Shown in pieces: positions 5,627 to 11,669 of a DNA stretch of 11,669 bases. The DNA comes from Desulfovibrio sp. (lineage in GTDB: Bacteria > Desulfobacterota > Desulfovibrionia > Desulfovibrionales > Desulfovibrionaceae), in assembly GCA_020217165.1 (NCBI GenBank), contig JAIWOE010000122.1:1-11669 (forward strand). The letters are read 5' to 3'. The notes beneath the pieces were generated by a model. The model had not been told where the DNA came from. It saw nothing but the letters and a program-made list of their open reading frames with translations, and searched no databases. A program made the translations under genes and the position numbers. How positions within the stretch are numbered: the stretch's first letter is position 1; each line of letters opens with the position of its first letter.

Positions 5627-7843
5627 TTACCAGCCGGCGCGCCCGGCGGGGGCATCGGTTCCACCATCCTCGCCGGGCTCCCTGTCCATGTCCCAGCGAA
5701 GTTCCCATGGGTGAGATGAGTCGCGGACACTCCAGTCCGGGTCGAAGTCCAACTCGCGTCCGGTTTCCCTGGCGGCGTCCTCAGCGACCTCCCACGGATC
5801 CCGGGCGGCCCGGCCGTAGAATTGCTCGAAATAGTGACGGGCTTCGGGGTCGCGCGCCTGCACCAATCCCAGCCGGCGTTCCACAAGGTACCGGAAAAAC
5901 ACCTGCAGCGCCGCACGTGCACCAGGGCCCAGCCCTTTGCGGCTCCAGGCGCGGGTGGACACCGTGACGCCCGCCCGGTTCCAGGGCCGGATGTGCGCCG
6001 GGCCCAGTTCCTTGGCCCGCAAGGACAGCTCCACATCCTCCATGAGCCACAACGCCGGGAAGCCGCCCGCCTGATCCAGGGTTGCCCGGCGGATCCATTG
6101 CGCCTGATCGCCGACGCAAATCTCCGTGCAGCGGGCCCGCAGGGCGTGGCACAGGGCGATGACCCACCATTCGTCCTCCTGCCGCGCAAAGCGCAGGCCC
6201 AGGGCGCCGTGCACGGCGTCGGGCCGAGCATCCAGGGCCTGGACCAGGTGCACCAGGGCATCGGGGTGCATGGTCAGCTCCGCATGCAGGAAGAGTAGCA
6301 CGTCGCCGGTGGCCACGTGAGTTGCCGCAGCGATCTGCCGGCCCCGGCCGCGTGGGGCATGGATCACCAGACAGCGCGTCTCCCGGGCCACGTCCAGGGT
6401 GTCGTCATAGGAGCCGCCGTCGGCCACCAGGATTTCCACAGTCATGGGGCGGTCTGGCCGCTGGGAAGTCAGCCAGTCCTGGAGGGTGCGCATGGCGGTG
6501 CGCAAGGATTCCAGGCACTGGCGCAGGCGATCGGCCTCATTGAGGGTGGGGATGATGACGTTCAGGGAGGCCGGCGGGGCATGCCGGGTGGGCTGCAGGG
6601 CATCGCTGCGCCACAGGGCCCGGAGCAGCAACGCCAGCACGGGCAAAGCGGACACATCCCGCAGCCAGGCATGTTCCGGGAACGCCACGGCGCAGACCTG
6701 CACGGTCATGAAGGCCACGGCCGTACGGGAGGGGAACAGGGGCAGCAGGACAGCCGGCAACAGCAGGGACCACGGGGGCAGGCTGGGCAGCCACACCAGC
6801 ACGGTCAGGCTGGCCAGGAACACCGCGCGAAGCCGCTCCTGTACCGAAAGCCAGATGCCGGCCAGGCACAGCAAAAGCCCTGCGGCCAGGACCAGGGGCG
6901 TTAGCGTGGCGGCTGCCGGCTGCAGCAGGCGGTACAGGATGCCGTCAAACATGGGCGGCTGGTGGCCAGCCTGCAGCACGCTGGCCAGCAGGGCGGGGCC
7001 GGCGTCCAGGAAGGGTGCCCACAGCACCAGGGGCAGGGCGGCCCACCACAGGCGGGGCAGGGTGCTGCGGGTGATGAAAAACGGCAGCAGGGACCACGCC
7101 AGGGGCTGGGCCATGCCGGCCAGCCCCAGGAGCAGGAAGCCCAGGCGGTCCCGACCGGGCCGGTCGACATGAAAAGACACCAGGCCCGCGGCGACGCAGC
7201 CGACCATGATGGCGTCCAGACGTCCTTCCCCGGCAACAAAATACAGCACCAGGGGATTGAGGGCGTACAGGGCCAGGGCGGCATCCGGTGCTTCCCGAAC
7301 CTTGGCCAGCCAGGCCACGCAGGCCAGGGCCAACAGTTCAAAGGCCAATACCGCAGCCTTGGCGGCCATGATCGTGGGCGAACAGGCCGCGGCCAGGCGG
7401 AACACCAGCTGCGTCAGGGGAGGCGAGGTCGCAGCGGCGTCATTGTGGGTGATGAGGGGCCAGACGGCGGCCATGGGGCCGCCACGCATGGCCTCCAGGG
7501 CGGCATGGGCCGGTGGCTGGGCATATGGGTTGAAGCCCTGCAGCTGCAGCCAGCCTTCCCACGCGGCGCGGGACAGATGGGGGGCGGCATCGGTCTGTAA
7601 AAAGAACAGGGCGCGCAGCATCAGCCCCAGGGCCAGGATGGGCCAAAACAAACGGGGACCATCCTGGCGGATGGCCCCCGTATAGAAGACAATCAAGAGG
7701 GCGAAGGCGGCACCCCAAAGGGCCGCCATGGCCGGAGCGTTGGGGCCAATCCGCCCCAGGTGGGCCATGGCCGCCAGGCAGGCGGCACAGCCCAGCAGTG
7801 GCGTTGGCAGGCAACGCGGTGAGGCTATTTGTTGCGCAACCAC
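5627..7843 (-). CDS. Fused GT-C-type membrane glycosyltransferase and GT2 transferase of the TIGR04283 type
   Basis: A 738-residue two-domain protein. Residues about 1-412 form a polytopic membrane domain with GT-C/GT87-like marks: an early loop with Asp85, GFNPYAQPP (103-111), ITHNDAAATSPPLTQLVF (131-148) and LYALNPLVLYFVAGEGRLDAIM (192-213). This recalls lipid-linked mannosyltransferases. Residues about 424-668 form a GT2 domain: NVIIPTLNEADRL (428-440), VADGGSYDDT (473-482), HAPRGRGRQIAAA (495-507), LLFLHAELTM (516-525) and GGFPALWLMEDVELSLRAKELG (593-614). This order fits TIGR04283 (rSAM/selenodomain-associated transferase 2). A 70-residue acidic tail follows. The GTG start at 7843 overlaps the upstream synthase gene by 19 bp, implying coupled translation; Met26 (7768) is an alternative. 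Substrates are unknown. HAE replaces the HAD I recall at the metal site. Confidence 0.85.
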   Translation of the reverse strand: MVAQQIASPRCLPTPLLGCAACLAAMAHLGRIGPNAPAMAALWGAAFALLIVFYTGAIRQDGPRLFWPILALGLMLRALFFLQTDAAPHLSRAAWEGWLQLQGFNPYAQPPAHAALEAMRGGPMAAVWPLITHNDAAATSPPLTQLVFRLAAACSPTIMAAKAAVLAFELLALACVAWLAKVREAPDAALALYALNPLVLYFVAGEGRLDAIMVGCVAAGLVSFHVDRPGRDRLGFLLLGLAGMAQPLAWSLLPFFITRSTLPRLWWAALPLVLWAPFLDAGPALLASVLQAGHQPPMFDGILYRLLQPAAATLTPLVLAAGLLLCLAGIWLSVQERLRAVFLASLTVLVWLPSLPPWSLLLPAVLLPLFPSRTAVAFMTVQVCAVAFPEHAWLRDVSALPVLALLLRALWRSDALQPTRHAPPASLNVIIPTLNEADRLRQCLESLRTAMRTLQDWLTSQRPDRPMTVEILVADGGSYDDTLDVARETRCLVIHAPRGRGRQIAAATHVATGDVLLFLHAELTMHPDALVHLVQALDARPDAVHGALGLRFARQEDEWWVIALCHALRARCTEICVGDQAQWIRRATLDQAGGFPALWLMEDVELSLRAKELGPAHIRPWNRAGVTVSTRAWSRKGLGPGARAALQVFFRYLVERRLGLVQARDPEARHYFEQFYGRAARDPWEVAEDAARETGRELDFDPDWSVRDSSHPWELRWDMDREPGEDGGTDAPAGRAGW

Positions 7844-9321
7844 TTAAAGGCGTTCCCCACGGTCAAGGCGCCCACACCCAGGAAGCCCAGGGCATAGATG
7901 AGCAGGAAGGGGCCCACCGCGTAGTGGCCATCGGCAAAGTAGCACACCACACCAATCATGCACCAAGAGCCAGCCAGCAGTTCCCACATGTGCTGATTGC
8001 TGCGGGAGGCCTTGTACTGCTTCACACCGCCGTTCAGGCCAGCCTTGGGCGTACGCACAAAGGCGCTTTGCTTGCCCATCACCGCTTCAATGACGGCTTT
8101 GGTGTTGTTCACGGCCAGGCCGCATCCAAAGAGCACCATGGACGGGATGAGGGCCAGGGTCTTCCAGAAGGAATGCCCCAGGGCGCGTTGCGCCGTCATG
8201 TACAGCCGGTTGGGGCCGGAACAGGAGAGCAGCAGCAGGGTAATAAAGACCAGGAACGGCATGCCCTCAAACCCGATGTTGCCAATGGCCATCACGGGCA
8301 TGGCCAGGATGGCCAGGAACAGCATGATGGGGTGCACGCCGTAGTGGCTCATGTGCATGAACGCCTGGAACTTCTTGAAGAGGGAGCCCTGGTGCCGCAT
8401 GACCTGGGGCATGAGCTTGATGGCAGTCTGGATGGAACCCTTGGCCCAGCGGAATTGCTGCGCCTTGAAGGCGGCCATGTCGGCCGGGATTTCCGCAGGC
8501 ACGGCCAGGTCGATGAGGAACCGGCAATCGTAACCCGCCAGCTGGATGCGGTAGGAGAGGTCCATGTCCTCGGTGAGGGTGTCATCCTGCCAGTTGCCGG
8601 CATCGTAGATGGCCTTTTTGCTGAACACGCCGGCGGTGCCGTTGAAGTTCAGGTACAGGCCATTGTAGTTGCGGGCGCTCTGTTCGATCATGAAGTGCCC
8701 GTCGATGCCCACGGCCTGCAGCTTGGTGATGAGGCTTTCGTCCCGGTTCAGGTGGTCCCAACGGCCTTGCACAAAGCCGATTTCGGGGTGGTCCACGAAA
8801 TAGGGGATGGAACGCAGTAGGAAGTCCTTGGGCGGCACGAAGTCCGCGTCAAAAATGGCGATGTAGTCGCCCTTGCAGAATTCCTGGGCGTAGCGCAGGG
8901 CGCCGGCCTTGAAGCCCTTGCGGTCAGGGCGGTGCACCTGGACGATGTCCACACCCTTTGCGCGCCATTCGGCCACCTTGGCAGCCACGATGTCGCGGGT
9001 TTCGTCGGTGGAGTCGTCCAGCACCTGGATTTCATGCATGCCGGCGGGGTATTCCATGGCCGCACACGCATCGATACACCGGGCAATGACGTTGGCCTCG
9101 TTATAGATGGGAATCTGCGTGGTCACGCGGGGCAGACGGGCGCAGGCCGGGTTGGCCAGGGTCATGGCCTGGCCGCCGTAAAAGGCGTCCAGATCGGCGG
9201 CGTCACGCTTGCGGGATTCCGCCACGCGACGCTGAAACAGGTGTGTCATCACGTGGCAATTAATGCCATAGATGGTCAGGATGGTCGCACAGACGATGTA
9301 GATAACGACCAGGAGTTCCAT
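7825..9321 (-). CDS. Processive GT2 glycosyltransferase, cellulose/mannan-synthase-like
   Basis: A 498-residue inner-membrane enzyme likely to polymerise or transfer sugar from a nucleotide-sugar donor. It has one N-terminal membrane helix (2-22), a cytoplasmic GT2 domain, then about four membrane segments (324-350, 353-367, 386-404, 448-490). Catalytic motifs seen: QIPIYNE (69-75), DDSTDET (102-108), DAD (158-160), TED (250-252) and QQFRWAKG (288-295), the last being the QxxRW motif of processive synthases. FVRTPK (421-426) is also typical of the CslA/glucomannan-synthase-like group. No PilZ domain is present. ATG 9321 is chosen because the promoter at 9369-9397 starts transcription near 9362; an in-frame TTG at 9381 lies upstream of that. 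Ribosome site GAGG is weak, 12 bases away. It overlaps and probably shares a pathway with the next gene. Sugar specificity cannot be told from sequence. Confidence 0.92.
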   Translation of the reverse strand: MELLVVIYIVCATILTIYGINCHVMTHLFQRRVAESRKRDAADLDAFYGGQAMTLANPACARLPRVTTQIPIYNEANVIARCIDACAAMEYPAGMHEIQVLDDSTDETRDIVAAKVAEWRAKGVDIVQVHRPDRKGFKAGALRYAQEFCKGDYIAIFDADFVPPKDFLLRSIPYFVDHPEIGFVQGRWDHLNRDESLITKLQAVGIDGHFMIEQSARNYNGLYLNFNGTAGVFSKKAIYDAGNWQDDTLTEDMDLSYRIQLAGYDCRFLIDLAVPAEIPADMAAFKAQQFRWAKGSIQTAIKLMPQVMRHQGSLFKKFQAFMHMSHYGVHPIMLFLAILAMPVMAIGNIGFEGMPFLVFITLLLLSCSGPNRLYMTAQRALGHSFWKTLALIPSMVLFGCGLAVNNTKAVIEAVMGKQSAFVRTPKAGLNGGVKQYKASRSNQHMWELLAGSWCMIGVVCYFADGHYAVGPFLLIYALGFLGVGALTVGNAFKWLRNK

Positions 9322-9368
9322 AGCTTTTTTAAACCTCTGTGAGGGGGTGGTGGTTGCAATGCGGCGCG

Positions 9369-9397
9369 AGTATGTGGCCAATTAAGTCCCCGGTCAA
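9369..9397 (-). promoter_or_regulatory. Sigma70-like promoter for the glycosyltransferase operon
   Basis: On the minus strand TTGACC (complement of 9392-9397), a 17-bp spacer and CATACT (complement of 9369-9374). The expected transcript start near 9362 leaves a leader of about 41 bases before ATG 9321 and excludes the upstream TTG start. Confidence 0.5.
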
Positions 9398-9434
9398 GAG
9401 GCGCAAGGGCGGAACTGATCCTTGAAACAAATTT

Positions 9435-9463
9435 TTTACCTTGCCAAGGCCGCAAGATAAATT
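9435..9463 (+). promoter_or_regulatory. Weak candidate promoter for the VOC gene
   Basis: TTTACC (9435-9440), a 17-bp spacer and TAAATT (9458-9463) match the sigma70 consensus at about four of six positions each. It is the best candidate I see, but in AT-rich DNA such matches are expected by chance. Confidence 0.28.
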
Positions 9464-9547
9464 CTACACAAATTTTTGTCATGTAGCCCTGTGGCAACAT
9501 GCTTTAAACAACTTGGAATTACGGAAGATATTTCGGGGGGATTGAGA

Positions 9548-9943
9548 ATGACGCTTCAGGACGTCTCGCATGGCATGATCAACTGGAATGAACTCATGAC
9601 CACTGATCCAGCGCGGGCGAAGGCGTTTTACGGGCAACTCCTGGGCTGGACCTTCGAGGAGTACCCCTCCTGCGGCCAGCAGTATGCCGTCATCAAGGTC
9701 GGAGAGCGGGTGATCGGTGGCATCATGGACATGCCTCCCGAGGCGTTGACCCTGGGCGCCCCGCCCAACTGGGGCTGCTACATCACCGTGGACGATGTGG
9801 ACCTGACGGTGGAAAAGGCCAAGGCCCTGGGTGCGACGGCCATCATCGAGCCCCGCAACATCCCGGAAGTGGGGCGTTTTTCCGTGATTCAGGATCCCCA
9901 GGGCGCGGTCATCAGTTTTATTTCATACGGGATGATTCGGTAG
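9548..9943 (+). CDS. VOC family protein (glyoxalase/dioxygenase fold), single module
   Basis: A 131-residue soluble protein with two beta-alpha-beta-beta-beta halves. The first half has HGMINWNELMTTDPARAKAFYGQLLGW (residues 8-34), the classic helix of this fold, and IGGIMDMP. The second has WGCYITVDDVD (residues 77-87), VEKAKALGAT and VIQDPQGAVISFISY, the usual final strand with DPxG. It resembles the Cfp30B-like group of VOC proteins but as one module rather than two. The metal-ligand pattern is not the full glyoxalase I set (Asn-Trp-x-Glu in strand one), so enzymatic activity is uncertain. ATG 9548 is chosen because GGGGGG (9535-9540) sits seven bases upstream; an in-frame TTG at 9476 lacks such a site. 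It is a single gene between divergent and convergent neighbours, so context does not point to a substrate. Confidence 0.88.
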   Translation: MTLQDVSHGMINWNELMTTDPARAKAFYGQLLGWTFEEYPSCGQQYAVIKVGERVIGGIMDMPPEALTLGAPPNWGCYITVDDVDLTVEKAKALGATAIIEPRNIPEVGRFSVIQDPQGAVISFISYGMIR

Positions 9944-10039
9944 CATTCAGCCTGCTGCCGCCACCGAATTGCCTCGGGTCGGGTTGGCGAAGAGGCCTCT
10001 GCAGAGACCTCCCCGCCGCGACCGGCTGACAGCCTTGCA
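9944..10039. other. Convergent intergenic gap with a 20-bp imperfect palindrome
   Basis: Between the stops of the VOC gene and the chemoreceptor gene, 9992-10011 reads as two ten-base arms with one mismatched pair, centred on the perfect palindrome CTCTGCAGAG. It could act as a bidirectional terminator stem, but there is no loop and no T-run on either side, so the call is weak. Confidence 0.3.
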
Positions 10040-11669
10040 TTATTCCGTGCGCAATTTCTGGATGAGGGTTTCCAGCTCCGAGGCCAGGCCGGCCAGGATG
10101 TTTAGGGCCTTGGAAGCCTCGGCCATGGCCAGGGAATTCTCGTTGGCAATGCCGTGAATGGCTTCCACGGCCCGGGTGATTTCCTCGCTGGCGGCGCTTT
10201 GCTGCTCGCTGGCCGTGGCAATGTTGCGCACCTGGTCCGAGGCCTGCCCGGCCAGGCCGACGATGCGTTCCAGGGCATCCCGGGAGTGGCGGGCCTGGCC
10301 GGTGGCCTTGTCCACGGACGCCGCCGCCGCGTGCACGGCGCGGGAATTGGTGCGAACGCCGGTCTGAATGGAGGACACGGACTGGGCCACGTCCTTGGTG
10401 GCGCTCATGGTCTTCTCCGCCAGCTTGCGCACTTCGTCGGCCACCACGGCAAAGCCGCGGCCGGCCTCGCCAGCCCGGGCCGCCTCGATGGCGGCGTTCA
10501 GGGCCAGGAGGTTGGTCTGGTCCGCAATATCCTGAATGACCTGCATGATGACGCCGATGCCCTCGGCCTGCTTGTCCAGCTCTTCCATGGCCCGCTGCAG
10601 GCTCAAGGTTTCCTGGGCCACGCTGGCGATGGCCGTGACGGTCTCGTCCACCACGGTTTCCCCGCTCACGGCCTGCTGGCGCATGGCCTCGGCCAGCTCC
10701 GCCGCCGCACCGGCGCTGCTGGCCACCTCCAGAACGGTGGCGTTCATTTCTTCCATGGCGGCGGCCGTTTGGCGGGTGCGCTGGTGCTGGTCGTGGGCGC
10801 CCTGGGCCGTTTCTTCCACCTGGCTGGCCAGTTCTTCGGACGAGGCAACCAGACGGTCCATGATAATGCGGGCCTGGGCGGCGATCTCCTGCATCTGGAT
10901 GTTCTGGGCGGCGATGCGGGCTTCCTGGGCGCGGATGTCCGTGAGGTCGAAGTACAGGGCGAACCCGCCCAGGGGGTTGCCGTCCAGGTCGGTGATGGGC
11001 GTGGCGCTCACATTCACCGTGAGCTCGCCCGTGGGCAGGCGGAAGGTCAGTTCCCGGTTTAGGCGCGCATTCTGCTTCACGGCCAGCAGGGCGGTGGACT
11101 CCCGGGAGGCATCGCCATAGAAAAACTCGGAGGCGTTGGTCTGCAGGAAGTCCTCAGGCCGGCCCCGCTTCTGGAACAAGGTCAGGAGTTCCTGGTTGCA
11201 ATGCATGATGGCATTGCCCGGGTCCACCAGCACGCAGGGGTAGGTCACGCCCTGGAGCACGCCCTGGGCGAATCCCAGCCTGGTTTTGATTTCCCGGAGC
11301 ATGGCTTCCAGATTGTTGGAAAGGGAGGCCAGTTCGTCATTGCCGGGCAGGGTGAAGTGGCTGGCGTAGTTGCCGGCGGCCACGGCATCGGAGGCGGCGG
11401 CCAGGCGGGAGATGGGCCCGAGCACCACGCGCCGAAGGAAGGCCAGGAGCACCCCCACCAGCAAGACCCCTCCGGCCAGGGAGTACAGGGCGGAATTGAA
11501 GGTTTGATTCTCGATGGCCGTCATGGCCGGGTCCACATTTTTCATGATGACCATGCAGCCCAGGATGGGTTCCGAAGCCCCGTGGCAGTGATGGCAGGAG
11601 GGCTGATTTTCCACCGAAAACACTTCCACAAACAGGTTCCTGCCATCGGTTTTGACCAGGGACCCCTCC
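10040..11669 (-). CDS. Methyl-accepting chemotaxis protein with c-type heme motif, HAMP and PAS domains (N-terminus cut by window)
   Basis: The frame runs open to the right edge, and residues ahead of an in-frame GTG (11629) continue the same sensor domain, so the gene starts outside the window; 542 residues are visible. Order in visible numbering: end of a periplasmic sensor (1-58) with CHHCH at 25-29, a CxxCH covalent-heme site, followed by PILGCMVI; a membrane helix (about 61-83); HAMP (about 80-133); PAS (about 133-246); then the long helical signalling hairpin, whose tip is [40 protein letters not shown] (381-420). There is no C-terminal CheR-tethering pentapeptide. Known relative: DcrA of Desulfovibrio vulgaris, a heme-c chemoreceptor for oxygen or redox. 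By analogy this one should sense oxygen, redox or a heme ligand and signal to CheA/CheW. It ends at TAA (10040-10042). Confidence 0.93.
   Translation of the reverse strand, partial: EGSLVKTDGRNLFVEVFSVENQPSCHHCHGASEPILGCMVIMKNVDPAMTAIENQTFNSALYSLAGGVLLVGVLLAFLRRVVLGPISRLAAASDAVAAGNYASHFTLPGNDELASLSNNLEAMLREIKTRLGFAQGVLQGVTYPCVLVDPGNAIMHCNQELLTLFQKRGRPEDFLQTNASEFFYGDASRESTALLAVKQNARLNRELTFRLPTGELTVNVSATPITDLDGNPLGGFALYFDLTDIRAQEARIAAQNIQMQEIAAQARIIMDRLVASSEELASQVEETAQGAHDQHQRTRQTAAAMEEMNATVLEVASSAGAAAELAEAMRQQAVSGETVVDETVTAIASVAQETLSLQRAMEELDKQAEGIGVIMQVIQDIADQTNLLALNAAIEAARAGEAGRGFAVVADEVRKLAEKTMSATKDVAQSVSSIQTGVRTNSRAVHAAAASVDKATGQARHSRDALERIVGLAGQASDQVRNIATASEQQSAASEEITRAVEAIHGIANENSLAMAEASKALNILAGLASELETLIQKLRTE

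Larger units (their letters stand above)
9322..9547. other. AT-rich divergent control region between the glycosyltransferase operon and the VOC gene
   Basis: These 226 bases are markedly richer in A/T than their surroundings, above all at 9420-9535. They hold the minus-strand promoter at 9369-9397 and a weaker plus-strand candidate at 9435-9463. ACAAATTTTT also occurs twice, at 9427-9436 and 9468-9477, 41 bp apart. The second copy extends to a 12-base near-palindrome (9468-9479, arms ACAAA/TTTGT). No open reading frame of note is present. Confidence 0.6.

Noticed and set aside
7798..8820. Plus-strand frame of 340 residues opposite the processive glycosyltransferase
   Set aside because: Shadow of a gene with all its catalytic motifs intact; the product is His/Gly/Gln-rich with no recognisable features.
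9381..9476. Upstream TTG starts for the processive glycosyltransferase (9381) and the VOC protein (9476)
   Set aside because: The first lies upstream of the predicted transcription start; the second lacks a ribosome site, while ATG 9548 has a strong one. Neither extension looks conserved.
9491..9504. TGGCA...GC as a sigma54 promoter before the VOC gene
   Set aside because: The spacing between the GG and GC elements is too short for a -24/-12 promoter.
10154..11062. Plus-strand frame of 302 residues opposite the chemoreceptor
   Set aside because: Gly/His-rich shadow of the conserved signalling domain.

Overview
The window is GC-rich (roughly 60-65% by eye) and densely coded. It suggests a free-living Gram-negative bacterium, most likely a Desulfovibrio-type sulfate reducer. 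The grounds are a methyl-accepting chemoreceptor carrying a periplasmic c-type heme motif (as in Desulfovibrio DcrA), a TRAP transporter, and the general codon and GC style. This placement is inference; no rRNA or other marker gene is present. I see no tRNA, rRNA, CRISPR array, insertion sequence or phage gene.

Layout. (1) 1-1493, plus strand: the 3' end of a YifB/ComM-type AAA+ ATPase, then a periplasmic protein resembling DUF6624. (2) 1499-1897, minus strand: a small protein built almost wholly of tandem repeats, whose family I do not recognise. It is transcribed divergently from (3) 2005-4894, plus strand, a complete three-gene TRAP transporter operon (binding protein, small and large membrane subunits) joined by ATGA/GTGA overlaps. 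Back-to-back sigma70-like promoters lie in the 107-bp gap between (2) and (3). (4) 4985-5566, plus strand: a three-helix membrane protein of unknown function with its own promoter. (5) 5627-9321, minus strand: a two-gene glycosyltransferase operon. A processive cellulose/mannan-synthase-like GT2 comes first, overlapping by 19 bp a fusion of a GT-C-type membrane mannosyltransferase-like domain with a GT2 of the TIGR04283 type. (6) 9548-9940, plus strand: a single-module VOC (glyoxalase/dioxygenase fold) protein. (7) 10040 to the right edge, minus strand: a chemoreceptor with heme-c motif, HAMP, PAS and signalling domains, cut at its N-terminus by the window.

How parts fit. The TRAP operon takes up an unidentified, probably carboxylate, substrate. 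The repeat-protein gene shares its control region and may be co-regulated. The two glycosyltransferases probably act in one envelope-glycan or glycolipid pathway. The chemoreceptor probably senses oxygen or redox state through its heme.

Most unusual features: the nine-strand-motif repeat protein, three separate in-frame short-repeat arrays within the first 3.6 kb, a possibly leaderless TRAP transcript, the GT-C/GT2 fusion, and the heme-c/PAS chemoreceptor. Nothing here clearly forms a new multi-gene system.
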